Source: Desulfatibacillum sp.
GTDB taxonomy: Bacteria > Desulfobacterota > Desulfobacteria > Desulfobacterales > Desulfatibacillaceae
Length of the DNA: 64,000 nucleotides
Direction: 5' to 3'
Assembly (NCBI GenBank): GCA_016342355.1
Contig: JAEINP010000020.1
Span: 1 to 64,000 of the forward strand
Shown piece after piece: positions 43,152-53,817 of this stretch (position 1 is its first letter; every line of letters begins with the position of its first letter). Position numbers and translations under genes: made by a program. The notes beneath the pieces were generated by a model, which made no database searches, was not told the DNA's origin, and saw nothing but the letters and a program-made list of their open reading frames with translations.

Positions 43152-44321
43152 TTACAAATCCACCACAGTCATGGCCAGGGGCGTGGAACTGAGCATTTCG
43201 CCGCCGGACGGAGTCACCCTGATGGGACACTCCAGGCGCATGCCCCCTACCCCGGGCACGGTGATGGACAAAAATCCCACTTCGATCACGTTTTCCTCAA
43301 AAACAATTTCCGTGTAAGGGTCGCTGTTTCCTATAGGCGGGTACCATTCGTGCCCCAGCACTCCCAGGCCATGGCCGAAAAAGGGCACCGTGTATTGGAT
43401 GTACCCGTCCTTGGTCAGGCTGTCGTTCACGGCATGCCATACCTTGCCCACGGTGTTTCCCGCCTTGAGGTGGGCGACCAGGGTTTCTGCGGCCCGCAAA
43501 TAGGCGTCGGCCAGTTTTTGCTGGGCCGCGTTGGGTTCTCCCAGGATGTAATTGTGTGAAAGATCCGACATAAAGGTCCGGTACATGGGATGGAAATCCA
43601 CAATCATGTTGTCCCCGGCCTGGAGAATTTTGTCCGTAGGCTGGGTGGTGCCGCACATATTATAACAGGTGCGGTATCCGGACGCCGCCTCGCTGGAGCC
43701 GGTCACTGCCCAATGGTATTCGCTGCCCAGGCGGCGCAGCTCCATTTCGCCAATGCCTATGGCCTCTGCTTCGGTCATGCCCACGCACAGGGCTTGGCGG
43801 ACCTCCTCAATGGCGCTGTCGGCCATGGCTGTGGCCTGGCGCATGAGCATGATTTCCCCGGGGTCTTTGATGTAACCGGCCCGGTCCACCACGGAAAGGG
43901 CGTTGACAAAGGTGGCCTGGGGCAGGCCTTCCTTGAACATGTCAAATTCCGTGGAGGTGAGGTAGCCCGTGTTTCCCCGTGGGGAATGGCCCAATTCCAC
44001 GCCGATAGCGGCCTTTTCCAAGCCAAGCTCTCGAATGCGGTGCAGGACCATATCAGGCATATCCATGCCAGGAATGGGGGCGTAGGGCGTTATGTTGTCC
44101 ATCCACGATTCCGCCTTGACCCGTTCCTGATCAATCATAAAATTAACCAACTCCACATGCCCCTCCCTCGTGACCACAACCGCCGCGCGCCAGGGAACAA
44201 AGGCTCCGGCTACAAAGGTGACGCTCACCATGCGGGTGCCGATCAGGACATCTATGCCCACAGCCTCCATTTCTTTCTGAATCCGTTGAATCCGTTTGGA
44301 ATGGTCTACCTGAATGTTCAT
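43152..44321 (-). CDS. M24 family metallopeptidase (Xaa-Pro aminopeptidase-like)
   Basis: A 389-residue pita-bread-fold protein; start 44321 follows AAAGGAGCAACCCC. The N-terminal creatinase-like domain (residues 1-150) is followed by the catalytic domain with metal ligands in VDFHPMYRTFMSDLSHNY (two Asp), GHGLGVLGHEWYPP (His), and the Glu residues in FEENVIEVGFL and MRLECPIRV. All five ligands appear present, so it should be active with two metal ions. Substrates of the family range from Xaa-Pro peptides to creatine and similar compounds. A 59-base copy of its 3' end occurs at 38430. Confidence 0.9.
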   Translation of the reverse strand: MNIQVDHSKRIQRIQKEMEAVGIDVLIGTRMVSVTFVAGAFVPWRAAVVVTREGHVELVNFMIDQERVKAESWMDNITPYAPIPGMDMPDMVLHRIRELGLEKAAIGVELGHSPRGNTGYLTSTEFDMFKEGLPQATFVNALSVVDRAGYIKDPGEIMLMRQATAMADSAIEEVRQALCVGMTEAEAIGIGEMELRRLGSEYHWAVTGSSEAASGYRTCYNMCGTTQPTDKILQAGDNMIVDFHPMYRTFMSDLSHNYILGEPNAAQQKLADAYLRAAETLVAHLKAGNTVGKVWHAVNDSLTKDGYIQYTVPFFGHGLGVLGHEWYPPIGNSDPYTEIVFEENVIEVGFLSITVPGVGGMRLECPIRVTPSGGEMLSSTPLAMTVVDL

Positions 44322-44565
44322 TGGGGTTGCTCCTTTTTTTCGCGGGTTGGGAACGATGATCGTTCATAAATATCAGGCGTCATACTTATCATCTTACCGA
44401 TTGACGGGCAAGAATAAGGTCCCCGTAAAAGGGCCATTATGGATGGTGTATCTGTACGCCCTGGACTGGGCGTGAGTTTTGAAACACTTTTGAAATTGGC
44501 GTTTCTTGCCATGCCCATTCCTCCATGATATACATAGAGCTTATGACTATAAGGAGTTTCTATCA

Positions 44566-45009
44566 ATGAACGATAATGAAATAATCACCTGCCTTGCCAA
44601 TATTCTTTCCATTGCCGGAGTTGACCAAAAACTCCTGCCTCAGGAAGAAGACGCCATCGAGTGCATTCGACAGGAATTGGGGGCGGAACACTCCCTCTTG
44701 GAAGAGGCCATCGCCTTGATCCATGGAGGAGAATACACTATAACGCCAGCCGGAAGGTTTTCCGACCAAATTCGAAACCTGGAGGATATGCTTTTTGTTT
44801 CCATGGCCGATAATGAACTTGCTTTGGAGGAAAAACGGGAAATCCTTCATTTCGCCAAAATGCTCAAACTCACCCAGGACCAAATCAACGGAATGCTTGC
44901 CCAGACAAAGGCCCTGATAAGGAATAAATGCAGCGCCTGCCCAGCGTGCGGGGCTGTGCTTGATCCCACGGACAATTTTTGCACGGAGTGCGGCGCCAGG
45001 ATCAGTTAA
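44566..45009 (+). CDS. TerB-like helical protein with C-terminal zinc ribbon
   Basis: A 147-residue cytoplasmic protein started at 44566 by AAGGAG. Residues 1-115 are helical and resemble the TerB/tellurite-resistance-like domain (LANILSIAGVDQKLLPQEED, and MADNELALEEKREILHF with its acidic metal-binding loop). The last 30 residues form a zinc ribbon with CPACG and CTECG pairs. Such fusions are seen in proteins that monitor metal or membrane stress, but the function is unknown. It is monocistronic. Confidence 0.7.
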   Translation: MNDNEIITCLANILSIAGVDQKLLPQEEDAIECIRQELGAEHSLLEEAIALIHGGEYTITPAGRFSDQIRNLEDMLFVSMADNELALEEKREILHFAKMLKLTQDQINGMLAQTKALIRNKCSACPACGAVLDPTDNFCTECGARIS

Positions 45010-45301
45010 CCCTGCTGACTGGCTCAGGAAAGACAGAACCTGTATTGGAATTTGGCAAATTTTTCTTGTGACCGGAAAAGGCTTTCCCATTAGCGGACTT
45101 CCAAGGGCATTTTGCCCTTGTGCTCCTCGAATGACAGACATCCCCTTCCCAATTCCTTGACCAAAGTTTTTTTCAGCCCCTGAATGGCGCTGAATAGGAT
45201 CGAAAATACACAATGATTTCAGCATGTAATATGGTTATATATCCAGATGTGTTTTTTCCGCAAAAAAGTATTAAAACCCCTTTTCTCCAGCATTTTTTTT
45301 C
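45010..45301. other. Intergenic region before the cold-shock genes
   Basis: Nearly 300 bases with no recognisable gene; AT-richer from 45200 onward. The promoter at 45302 and the leader of the first cold-shock gene follow it. Confidence 0.5.
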
Positions 45302-45330
45302 TTGACTTCAACAACAGAGTGATTTATTGT
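45302..45330 (+). promoter_or_regulatory. Sigma70 promoter of the first cold-shock gene
   Basis: TTGACT (45302-45307), 17-base spacer, TATTGT (45325-45330). It predicts a 5' untranslated leader of about 120 bases, as usual for temperature-regulated csp genes. Confidence 0.55.
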
Positions 45331-45457
45331 CGTATCTACCCCATGCACAAAAAATAACGCAGGGCTGGTTTCAACAAGGGATCGCTCCTTTTTGTTTGAG
45401 AGCGACCTGAAGTTCGAAGCCGCATTTTCTTTTCACTATCAGTAGGAGGTCAGTGCT

Positions 45458-45658
45458 TTGGCAAACGGAACAGTAAAATGGTTTAATGACTCAAAGGGTT
45501 ATGGTTTTATCGAACGCGAAGAAGGCGGAGATGTTTTCGTCCACTATTCCGCAATTGCTGGTTCGGGTTTTAAAACCCTCAATGAAGGGGACCGGGTTAG
45601 TTTTGACGTGGAAGATGGTCAAAAAGGCCCTGCCGCTGCAAATGTAGTTAAGCTGTAA
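45458..45658 (+). CDS. Cold-shock domain protein (CspA family), TTG start
   Basis: A 66-residue single cold-shock domain: [21 protein letters not shown] holds RNP1 (KGYGFIE) and DVFVHYSAI holds RNP2 (VFVHY). The start is TTG at 45458, with TAGGAGG upstream; no ATG or GTG would give the conserved N-terminus. It acts as an RNA chaperone. A paralogue with the same start codon lies 307 bases downstream. A hairpin terminator follows at 45693. Confidence 0.95.
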   Translation: MANGTVKWFNDSKGYGFIEREEGGDVFVHYSAIAGSGFKTLNEGDRVSFDVEDGQKGPAAANVVKL

Positions 45659-45692
45659 CCAGACCAGTCGGCCCATGGGCCTGAGAAAATAC

Positions 45693-45726
45693 GGCATCCC
45701 GTTCTCGGGCGGGATGCCTTCTTTCC
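45693..45726 (+). terminator. Intrinsic terminator after the first cold-shock gene
   Basis: GGCATCCCG (45693-45701) and CGGGATGCC (45710-45718) form a 9-bp stem with an 8-base loop, followed by TTCTTTCC. Confidence 0.8.
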
Positions 45727-45965
45727 TAACAAGCCAAAAATGGCTTTCAAATTGATGTGCTCAAAATGACAGGTATGGCCGCCGAACCCGAGCCTGCCCG
45801 TTCCCAGGAAAGACTTCCCACGCTTCTTCCATTGCCCTGGCCTCAGCGGCTTGCATCAGGATAGCTAATGCGAACGGGGTGCACATCTCACCATGATCCG
45901 GCAAAAAATCTTTCCTACGGATATTTGATATCCGTCCCGTTAACACCAACCAGGAGGACAGTAAA

Positions 45966-46166
45966 TTGGCTCAAGGCACGGTTAAGTGGTTCAATGACGC
46001 AAAGGGATATGGTTTTATTGAACAAGAAGAAGGCGGAGACGTTTTCGTTCATTACACAGCCATCGTAGGAACGGGTTTCAGAACACTGTCTGAAGGCGAC
46101 GCGGTTTCTTTTGAGGTGGAGCAAGGACAAAAAGGGCCTGCGGCAACCAATGTGACAAAAGGCTGA
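45966..46166 (+). CDS. Cold-shock domain protein (CspA family), TTG start
   Basis: A 66-residue cold-shock protein, about 80% identical to the one at 45458 by eye ([30 protein letters not shown]). It also starts with TTG, at 45966, after CAGGAGGACAGTAAA. It has its own leader, since a terminator separates the two genes. The shared rare start codon shows that the pair arose by duplication and may keep synthesis low or under translational control. Confidence 0.95.
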   Translation: MAQGTVKWFNDAKGYGFIEQEEGGDVFVHYTAIVGTGFRTLSEGDAVSFEVEQGQKGPAATNVTKG

Positions 46167-46317
46167 TTTCCGGCCTGAAAGGCGCAGCAGCAGTACATCG
46201 GTGACGGTAACAGGTTTCCTGCGTCCGCAGGATGCTCATGCCCCAAACAACATTCAACCTGACACATTAAGCTCCCACATGGCTTGCCGGAATATTCTTC
46301 GGCGGCGTACGGGATAG

Positions 46318-47100
46318 TTATGCCCATAACGGGTCGGCAGGCCGAACCGGGAAGCCGCCCAGGTCTCCCAAGACAGCCTGAACCAGGGTACAGGCCACCA
46401 GGGCGGCGGTTTCCGCCCGAAGAATGCGTGGCCCCAGACCGGCGTGTATCATACCGGCCTGCTCCAGTTGCGCCATTTCGCCATCTTCAATTCCCCCTTC
46501 CGGGCCAATCACAACCAATACAGACCCGGGGGGGGGATTTGTTGAAGATTGAATTATGTGGGCAAAGGGAACCCGGGATTTTTCCCAAAAAACAATGCCC
46601 AGGTCATAGTCCGCACAACGGGCCAGCAATCCTGCAAAATCCCCCGGGGGGGCGATTTCCGGCAGGCGAACCCGTTCACACTGTTTGATGGCTTCTGCGG
46701 CTATCTTGACCCATCGGGCTTGGCGCTCTTCCGGGTCCTTGGCTTTGGGCACAGACCGGGCGGCATAAAAGGGGTACCACCCGTGAATACCAACCTCGGT
46801 GACCGCCTTGAGCATCTTATCCATCTTACTGGTCTTGATCATGGCCTGGGCCAAGTCAATTTTCAGGGGACTTTCGGTCAGCCCTTTTTTCCGTTCCCCT
46901 AACTCCACCTCCATGTCCTTGGAGGCTATCCTTTGTATGATCCCGGAATATTCGTAGCCGCTGTTGTCCACCAGGATAACAGGATCACCAACTCCCAGGC
47001 GCAAAACCTTCCTTGCATGCCGGGCATCCTGGCCCGTAATCATGGCCTTGTCTCCGGAAATTTGATCAGCCTTGATATAAAAGCGCCTTATTTCAGCCAT
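46318..47100 (-). CDS. rsmE: 16S rRNA (uracil-1498-N3)-methyltransferase RsmE
   Basis: A 260-residue SPOUT-class methyltransferase. I use the Met at 47100 (MAEIRRFYI), the normal RsmE N-terminus; the frame extends 35 codons upstream without family similarity. The N-terminal PUA-like domain shows DARHARKVLRLGVGD, and the C-terminal knot VVIGPEGGIEDGE ... LGPRILRAETAAL is diagnostic. It methylates U1498 of 16S rRNA with SAM. Confidence 0.92.
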   Translation of the reverse strand: MAEIRRFYIKADQISGDKAMITGQDARHARKVLRLGVGDPVILVDNSGYEYSGIIQRIASKDMEVELGERKKGLTESPLKIDLAQAMIKTSKMDKMLKAVTEVGIHGWYPFYAARSVPKAKDPEERQARWVKIAAEAIKQCERVRLPEIAPPGDFAGLLARCADYDLGIVFWEKSRVPFAHIIQSSTNPPPGSVLVVIGPEGGIEDGEMAQLEQAGMIHAGLGPRILRAETAALVACTLVQAVLGDLGGFPVRPADPLWA

Positions 47101-47315
47101 GGCGTCTCCCCCTTCCCCATCCAAGGGGAATTGATCGGTATTTTCAGCCTGAAACCATGCGAACCGCTGGTATAAGGATATTACATATGGCCAGGGCCTT
47201 AACACAGCCCACCGCTATCCGGCGAGTCCGATGCAAAATTCGTTTTTTCAATAACATAAGGCTATTAACTCTTCAAGACAAAGCCCGCCCAGCATAGGCT
47301 TGCCCACTAATTGTC

Positions 47316-47344
47316 TTGACAGATATCACACTTCTTGGTAAAGT
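47316..47344 (+). promoter_or_regulatory. Sigma70 promoter upstream of the acidic protein and valS
   Basis: TTGACA (47316-47321), 17-base spacer, TAAAGT (47339-47344), ending 50 bases before the start codon at 47394. Confidence 0.55.
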
Positions 47345-47393
47345 CCGCAAAATTGTTGTCATATCCGCCAAGAAACCCTACGGAGAGAGGCAC

Positions 47394-47771
47394 ATGGATA
47401 ACCGTTACGCCCCTTCTACAAATAGAGGCAACACCACCGCACAAAATGATTCGGATGACTCCGGCGCTTATGGCGCTTTGGCCGAAGACGACGACCTTAT
47501 GGGTGCAATCGGCATTGATCTGGAATCGGACATATCTGATCCTGGTGATGTTCTGCTGGATGATCCAGAGGTAATGATGGATCCCGATGTCTATGCTTCC
47601 GACGACATGGACATGGACGATTACAGTAATCTGGATCCTTACGCCATTGGTGCAAACGTTGCGGCAGTTGTCCGCCAGCTTGTTTCCCAAAAGATCGACC
47701 GAATCATCACGGTCGCCGTGGAACAGGCCGTAGCCAAGGAATTACGAAAAATTCAAGGAAAGCGTGAATAA
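47394..47771 (+). CDS. Acidic protein of unknown function
   Basis: A 125-residue protein started at 47394 after GGAGAGAGGCAC. Residues 20-85 are extremely acidic (many Asp, with MDMDDYSNLD). The last 35 residues form one basic-amphipathic helix (VVRQLVSQKIDRIITVAVEQ), which looks like a multimerisation or binding helix. I do not recognise the family. It sits between its own promoter and valS, with 135 bases before valS. Confidence 0.65.
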   Translation: MDNRYAPSTNRGNTTAQNDSDDSGAYGALAEDDDLMGAIGIDLESDISDPGDVLLDDPEVMMDPDVYASDDMDMDDYSNLDPYAIGANVAAVVRQLVSQKIDRIITVAVEQAVAKELRKIQGKRE

Positions 47772-47906
47772 CGCTTGTCATAATCCGTTTTATCATGGAC
47801 TGGGGATTAAGCGATTGATCCCCTTTTTCACGTTTTAGGGCAACTGATTATTTGCAATCTATACCGTGTTTTAGTTGTCAAAGCTGTGCAGGAGATATGA
47901 AAAATC

Positions 47907-50573
47907 ATGGATTCCAAACTCGATAAAGGCTATGAGCCCCACGATGTGGAAGCGCACTGGTATGCATTTTGGGAATCGGAAGGACTTTTTGCCGCCAAGG
48001 AAAGCGGAGATGAAAATGCCTACTCCATTGTCATCCCTCCACCTAATGTTACTGGCGTACTCCATATGGGCCACGCATTGAACGTCACCTTGCAGGACAT
48101 CCTGTGCCGGTACCGCAGGTCAAAGGGAGACAATGTACTTTGGATGCCCGGAACCGACCACGCAGGAATCGCCACCCAAAACGTGGTGGAAAGACAGTTG
48201 GCCACTGAAGGTACGGACAGACACAAAGTGGGCAGGGAAGCCTTTATAGAAAGGGTCTGGGAATGGCGCAAGCAATATGGCGGCGCAATTATCAACCAGC
48301 TTAAACGCCTGGGAGCCTCCTGTGACTGGGACCGGGAACGTTTTACCATGGACGAGGGCTTGTCCCGGGCAGTCCGCAAGGTCTTTGTGGACCTTTACGA
48401 CCAGGGACTTATTTACCGGGGGGACTACATCATCAACTGGTGCCCCCGCTGTCACACGGCCCTGGCTGACCTGGAAGTGGAGCACGAACCAACAGATGGC
48501 AAGCTCTACCAGATCCTCTATCCCTTCGCCCAAGGGGAAGGCGGCTTGGTTGTGGCCACTACGCGGCCCGAAACCATGCTGGGCGACACGGCCGTGGCCA
48601 TCAATCCAAAAGACAAACGCTATGCAGAACTGGAGGCCGACAAGGTCATCCTGCCCATCATGAACCGGGAAATCCCCATTGTGCGGGATTCCTATGTGGA
48701 TACCAAGTTCGGCACCGGCGCACTTAAAGTGACCCCGGCCCACGACGTAAACGACTTCGAAATCGGCCTGCGCCATGACCTCCCCCGGATCAAGGTCATC
48801 GGAGAAGACGGCTGCATGACCGAAGAAGCCGGCGACTACCAGGGCATGGACCGGTTCGAGTGCCGCAAAAAAGTTGTGGAAGACCTGAAAAAACTGGGCC
48901 TGCTGAAAAAGATTGAACCCCACGAACACGGTGTGGGGCAATGTTATCGCTGCAAAACCACTGTGGAGCCCAACCTGAGCAAGCAATGGTTTGTGAAGGC
49001 CAAGCCGTTGGCGGAAAAAGCCATCAAGGCCGTGGAAACCAAAAAAACGCGGATTATTCCCGAAGTGTGGGAAAAAACCTATTTTGAATGGCTTTACAAC
49101 ATCCGTGACTGGTGCATTTCCCGCCAAATCTGGTGGGGACACAGAATCCCGGCATGGACCTGCGCCGATTGCGGCGAAGTTATGGTCCGCCTGGAAGATC
49201 CTGAAAAATGCGCCTGCGGCTCCACCAACCTGGAGCAGGAATCCGACGTTCTGGACACTTGGTTCAGCTCGGCCCTGTGGCCCTTTTCCACCATGGGCTG
49301 GCCCGAGAACACCGAATTGCTCAAGACCTATTATCCCACGTCCGTGCTCATCACCGGGTTTGACATCCTGTTCTTCTGGGTGGCCCGCATGATGATGATG
49401 GGACTCCATTTCATGGACGACGTGCCCTTTAAGGATGTGTACATCCATGCCCTGGTCCGGGACGAAGAAGGCAAAAAAATGAGCAAATCCAAGGGGAACG
49501 TGATTGATCCCCTGGAAGTCATTGAATCCCAGGGCACGGACGCCTTCCGGTTTACCCTGGCCTCCTTTGCCGCCATGGGCCGGGATATCAAGCTCTCGGT
49601 CAAACGTATTGAAGGCTACCGCCACTTTATCAACAAGCTGTGGAACGCGGCCCGGTTCACCCTTGGCCATATTGAAAAAAATCCGGACGCCGCCGCCAAT
49701 GCCAGCAAACCCACAGCCATACCGGATCGGTGGATTCTTTCCCGTCTGCACCAGGTCACACAACAGGTGGAAGAAACCCTGGACTCCTACCAGTTCAATG
49801 AAGCAGCCAACATCCTGTATAAGTTTGTATGGCATGAATTCTGCGACTGGTACCTGGAAGCCGTCAAACCCATTCTTTACGATGAAACCGGCAAGTTCGA
49901 CCGCAACACAACCATTGCCACCCTGCAAAGGGTGTTGACCAATACCCTGGTTCTGCTGCACCCCTTTATTCCTTTTGTGACCGAGGAACTGTGGCACCAC
50001 ATGCCCGGGACCCAGGGCTCCATCATGAAAGCCCCCTTCCCTGCGGATACGGACGAAGCCATTGGCCTTTGTCCGGATAAGGAAGCCGAAGGGGAAATGG
50101 AACTGGTCATGGGAATGGTCACTGCCATCAGGAACATCCGTGGCGAAATGAACATTCCGCCCAACATGGCCCTTGCCACCGTGGTCCAGCCCTCTGACGA
50201 GGCCAATTCCATCATTATTGAAAGAGAAAAGGATCTGATTGCCAACCTGGCCCGCCTGTCTTCCATGAAAATTGACCTAAACCGCCCCAAAGGCGCCGCC
50301 ACGGCGGTTGTGGATGGAAACACCGTTTATGTGCTCCTGGAGGGCGTGATCGACCTGGACAAGGAAGAAGCCCGGCTTGAAAAAGAAATTGCCAAGCTCA
50401 CCAATGAACTGATAAAGTTGGATAAAAAGCTCAACAATGAGGATTTCCTGGCAAAAGCCCCGGACGATGTGGTTGAAAAAGTACGGGGACAACAGGCCGA
50501 ACTGACAGAAAAAAGAGATCACCTGGAATCCAACCTGGAAAAGGTACGCCAAATTCATGGAGACAAAGGATAA
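47907..50573 (+). CDS. valS: Valyl-tRNA synthetase
   Basis: An 888-residue class I synthetase of normal length. Landmarks: [16 protein letters not shown] with the HIGH-like HMGH (about residue 53), the editing domain [17 protein letters not shown], the zinc-like CADCG ... CACGS, the KMSKS loop [14 protein letters not shown], and the ValRS-specific C-terminal coiled coil ([20 protein letters not shown]). The start at 47907 follows GGAGATATG. Its 3' end overlaps nadC by 17 bases. Confidence 0.98.
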   Translation: MDSKLDKGYEPHDVEAHWYAFWESEGLFAAKESGDENAYSIVIPPPNVTGVLHMGHALNVTLQDILCRYRRSKGDNVLWMPGTDHAGIATQNVVERQLATEGTDRHKVGREAFIERVWEWRKQYGGAIINQLKRLGASCDWDRERFTMDEGLSRAVRKVFVDLYDQGLIYRGDYIINWCPRCHTALADLEVEHEPTDGKLYQILYPFAQGEGGLVVATTRPETMLGDTAVAINPKDKRYAELEADKVILPIMNREIPIVRDSYVDTKFGTGALKVTPAHDVNDFEIGLRHDLPRIKVIGEDGCMTEEAGDYQGMDRFECRKKVVEDLKKLGLLKKIEPHEHGVGQCYRCKTTVEPNLSKQWFVKAKPLAEKAIKAVETKKTRIIPEVWEKTYFEWLYNIRDWCISRQIWWGHRIPAWTCADCGEVMVRLEDPEKCACGSTNLEQESDVLDTWFSSALWPFSTMGWPENTELLKTYYPTSVLITGFDILFFWVARMMMMGLHFMDDVPFKDVYIHALVRDEEGKKMSKSKGNVIDPLEVIESQGTDAFRFTLASFAAMGRDIKLSVKRIEGYRHFINKLWNAARFTLGHIEKNPDAAANASKPTAIPDRWILSRLHQVTQQVEETLDSYQFNEAANILYKFVWHEFCDWYLEAVKPILYDETGKFDRNTTIATLQRVLTNTLVLLHPFIPFVTEELWHHMPGTQGSIMKAPFPADTDEAIGLCPDKEAEGEMELVMGMVTAIRNIRGEMNIPPNMALATVVQPSDEANSIIIEREKDLIANLARLSSMKIDLNRPKGAATAVVDGNTVYVLLEGVIDLDKEEARLEKEIAKLTNELIKLDKKLNNEDFLAKAPDDVVEKVRGQQAELTEKRDHLESNLEKVRQIHGDKG

Positions 50574-51447
50574 AACATCCGGCCCGGCCCCTGGCATCTG
50601 GCGCCCGGGGCTGGAAGCCTCCAATATTGTAAAAAGACTTGTGAACCTTGCCCTGGAAGAAGACCTTGCCACCGGGGACATCACCACCGATCCCCTGGTT
50701 CCGCCGGATCGCACAGGCACAGCCATCATCAAAGCCAAGGAAAACCTCCTGGTTGCAGGCATGGACATGGTCCTGATGGTCTTTGACATCCTGGACCCGG
50801 CTATTTCCATCCAGGTCCAGTGCCAGGACGGGGCCCACGCCAAACCCGGAGATGTGTTGGCCACACTTACGGGCAGGCTTCGCCCTCTTTTGTGGGGCGA
50901 AAGAACAGCACTCAATTTTCTTCAGCGGCTTTGCGGCATCGCCACTCATACCCATTCGTACATGCAGGAAACCCATGGGCTTGATGTCAAACTGGCAGAC
51001 ACCAGAAAGACCACCCCGGGCTGGCGCTTACTGGAAAAATACGCCGTAAGGGTCGGAGGAGCCGCCAACCACCGCATGGGCCTTTTTGACGGCATCCTTA
51101 TCAAGGACAACCATATAGTGGCGGCAGGCGGCATCACCCGGGCTGTAATACTGGCTCGTCAGGGCACACACCACTTACTGCGCATCGAAGTGGAAGTGGC
51201 GACCATGGAAGAACTCCGGGAAGCCCTGGACGCCAAGGCGGACGTCATCATGCTGGACAACATGGATGCAGAGCAAATCCGCCAGGCCGTTGCCCTGATT
51301 GACGGCAGGGCGTTGGTGGAGGTTTCCGGGGGCATCAGACGGGAAACCATTCGGGAAATGGCCCGGGCCGGGGTGGATATTCTTTCCTGCGGCGCCCTGA
51401 CCCATGCAGCCCGGGCTGTGGACATCAGCATGAAAATCACGGTATAA
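50557..51447 (+). CDS. nadC: Nicotinate-nucleotide pyrophosphorylase (carboxylating)
   Basis: A 296-residue quinolinate phosphoribosyltransferase, the third step of de novo NAD synthesis. Motifs: [51 protein letters not shown] (split motif), [15 protein letters not shown], the VEVEV-like EVEVATMEE strand, DVIMLDNM and EVSGGI. It begins inside the 3' end of valS, so translation is coupled. Confidence 0.96.
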   Translation: METKDKTSGPAPGIWRPGLEASNIVKRLVNLALEEDLATGDITTDPLVPPDRTGTAIIKAKENLLVAGMDMVLMVFDILDPAISIQVQCQDGAHAKPGDVLATLTGRLRPLLWGERTALNFLQRLCGIATHTHSYMQETHGLDVKLADTRKTTPGWRLLEKYAVRVGGAANHRMGLFDGILIKDNHIVAAGGITRAVILARQGTHHLLRIEVEVATMEELREALDAKADVIMLDNMDAEQIRQAVALIDGRALVEVSGGIRRETIREMARAGVDILSCGALTHAARAVDISMKITV

Positions 51448-51537
51448 ATAATGCCGGATAGAACGATCCCATCCTTTTGGGATTCCTGACAAGTCCAGTG
51501 TGACAATACGGGGCCGTGCCCGAAAAACGAGCGCATT

Positions 51538-53604
51538 ATGTTCCAGGTGGAAAAAACAAAAACAATCATTTTGGAGGAGGACAATACCACCTCCACCAAA
51601 CATCCGGAAAAACACTCGGACAAGCCTCGCCCGGAAACCACCAAACTCGATGTGGTCAATTTCTTCTTGAACCTCTATAAAAAACAGTTGGGCGCGCCCC
51701 CGTTTTCTCCCGGGGAATGCACGGTTCTGGACTCGGACACCCACGGCCCCGAGTCCCTGTTTGAACTCAAGGTAAAACTTGGGGATGACGTGCACACCCG
51801 ACGCATGACCATCACCCCGTTGGGCGAAGACACTGGCAGCCGCAGCAAGTGCTTTTTTGTCATTTACGACGTGCACATGGTCCTCAAAATTCCTCCCATG
51901 GTTCAAAACAATCTCCAGGAATACATTGAGAGCATACGGCGAGACGCCCGGATTGTGAATCGCCTCACCCCCAGGGAGTGCATTGTCCCTCGGGTTTCGG
52001 TCATCCTGAAAATGATCCGAACCTTTGACCGAACGGAAAATCTCTCTCCCATAAAACTGGAAGAAACCTATATCCAATGGCTGATGGAGGACCCCGGAAC
52101 CCAGGAGTTCCTTAAAATCAAAGGTTGCTTTGTGTATTTTATGGATCTTGCCAAATATTATTTCCTGGGCGGCATTGTATCCAAAATGCAGGACGACAAG
52201 GCCAGAAACGCCGATGAAATCCTTAATCACCAGGAAATCATTTGGGAAACAGATGCTTTTGAAGGCCGTTATGGCTACCAGTACAGCACTCTGTGTGAAG
52301 ACCTTCAACACCTCTATGGCAAGTGCCGCGCCGCCACCAGTTCAGTGCTCATACGCCATAAACTGGCCAGTTCGGTGCAGGATTACCGCATACGCAAATG
52401 GTTTCTCCTGCATCTTGCCGGGCGGACAATCCAGGCTGCAGACGCCGAAGGCAAAACAGAAATCCTGGAGAGTGTCAATCTGGCCATCAGAGGTTTGATG
52501 GAGGAAAACGCGTCCACAGTAAAGTCTTACAGAAAAATGATTAATGAATACGTCCGTGACAAAATGTTTTTCCGGAACAAGCCCCAAATGGAAACTATTA
52601 TCATCAACTTGCTGGAATTATTGGCTTGGTTGCGGCAATCAAAGGTTTCCATCAGGGATTTAAAGCCTGACAATCTACTTGTGGCTGGCAATGCGGACGA
52701 CTATCCCCATTTCCTGAATAGTGCCGGGGAGTACAATATCGGACTCATTGACGTGGAGACCGCCACGGATTTTTCCGGCGACAAACCAGGCTCCATTGAG
52801 CAGCCCCTGTTGGGAGGTACGCCCACCTACGCCACCCCAAGCCATCTTTTTGCCAACGAACTCATAGCCATGGCCTGGGACGATGTGGGACGCACACTCC
52901 ATTACCAGGACTGGCAGGCGACTCTGGGCATGATATACCGGGTTGCCACGGGCAGAGCCTTGTTTTCCAAAACAGGAAAAATATTGCCCAAACTGCCCAG
53001 AATGTTCAGCCAGGCCCCCAAGGGAAAATCGCCCCTGGACCTCATCAAGGAAACTGGCAGGCTTTTCTGGCAATCGGCCATTGCCGAGTTTGATGCTAAA
53101 CGTAAAGACAAAGAGGAAACTCTCAAGGCCCTCAAGATAACCCTGGATGAAACAGCCGTGATGATGCTGCAGGAAGAACTGGCCATTGAAAGTGGAATTG
53201 TGCTTCAATCTTTGAAAAACAGGGTCCTCAACCAAAAAATCTACGGTAGCCATGACGCCAAAAAAAAGCTGTTCTCCGCTTCCGCCAAAAGTCTGAACCA
53301 ACAAAAAGTACGCCTTGCCAGCAGCCCGGACGGCAACGCCTCCCAAATCCGGGTCAAACGCCAGGCCCTCAAGTTCTTCGGGGACCTTGAAAGGATGAAA
53401 AACCATCTGGCCCGCTTGGCATGGGCCCAGAAACAGCTTGCCAAGCCCACCCCCTCCTTTACCGTTTTTGAAATCATGGGAATCCTTTTTGACGCTATTC
53501 TGGTGACCATGCACAATCCCGATTGGCCCGACCTCTCCGGCGGAGACGTGGGCACCTTCGGCCCCTCTACCAAGGACGCCACCTACGAACACGCCACCAT
53601 CTAA
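51538..53604 (+). CDS. Divergent protein-kinase-like protein
   Basis: A 688-residue cytoplasmic protein. The middle third has a eukaryotic-type kinase catalytic core: SIRDLKPDNLLV (about residues 371-382), in which the HRD His is replaced by Ile but Asp, Lys and Asn are kept, and IGLIDVETATDF (about 401), where the usual DFG reads DVE. GGTPTYATPSHLF matches the activation and APE-like segment. The glycine-rich loop is not obvious; the N-terminal 350 residues are unusually long and contain FVIYDVHMVLKIP, a possible ATP-lobe strand with Lys. A predicted coiled-coil C-terminus follows. Activity is uncertain. It lies after nadC, 90 bases away. Confidence 0.7.
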   Translation: MFQVEKTKTIILEEDNTTSTKHPEKHSDKPRPETTKLDVVNFFLNLYKKQLGAPPFSPGECTVLDSDTHGPESLFELKVKLGDDVHTRRMTITPLGEDTGSRSKCFFVIYDVHMVLKIPPMVQNNLQEYIESIRRDARIVNRLTPRECIVPRVSVILKMIRTFDRTENLSPIKLEETYIQWLMEDPGTQEFLKIKGCFVYFMDLAKYYFLGGIVSKMQDDKARNADEILNHQEIIWETDAFEGRYGYQYSTLCEDLQHLYGKCRAATSSVLIRHKLASSVQDYRIRKWFLLHLAGRTIQAADAEGKTEILESVNLAIRGLMEENASTVKSYRKMINEYVRDKMFFRNKPQMETIIINLLELLAWLRQSKVSIRDLKPDNLLVAGNADDYPHFLNSAGEYNIGLIDVETATDFSGDKPGSIEQPLLGGTPTYATPSHLFANELIAMAWDDVGRTLHYQDWQATLGMIYRVATGRALFSKTGKILPKLPRMFSQAPKGKSPLDLIKETGRLFWQSAIAEFDAKRKDKEETLKALKITLDETAVMMLQEELAIESGIVLQSLKNRVLNQKIYGSHDAKKKLFSASAKSLNQQKVRLASSPDGNASQIRVKRQALKFFGDLERMKNHLARLAWAQKQLAKPTPSFTVFEIMGILFDAILVTMHNPDWPDLSGGDVGTFGPSTKDATYEHATI

Positions 53605-53817
53605 TCCGCCGCCCTGCCCTTTCCTTCCATATTCCGTGGAATTCTGACTTGCCATTGCCCCTGAAATATGGCAAAGATTTATATTTAATGAGCCGCCCAT
53701 CCAATCCCCCCCTCCGGGGCAGGACGTTTTGGGCGTAAAGGTTAATTCCTGTTTTCTAAAATATATGATAATCAGCCATGCTCCAGGGCTTTGGGCTGGT
53801 TTCAGGAGGTTGTCACC

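Noticed and set aside
48120-50000. Very long antisense frame (626 codons) inside valS
   Set aside because: Lies wholly opposite a strongly conserved gene; low-complexity composition typical of a shadow of GC-rich codons.
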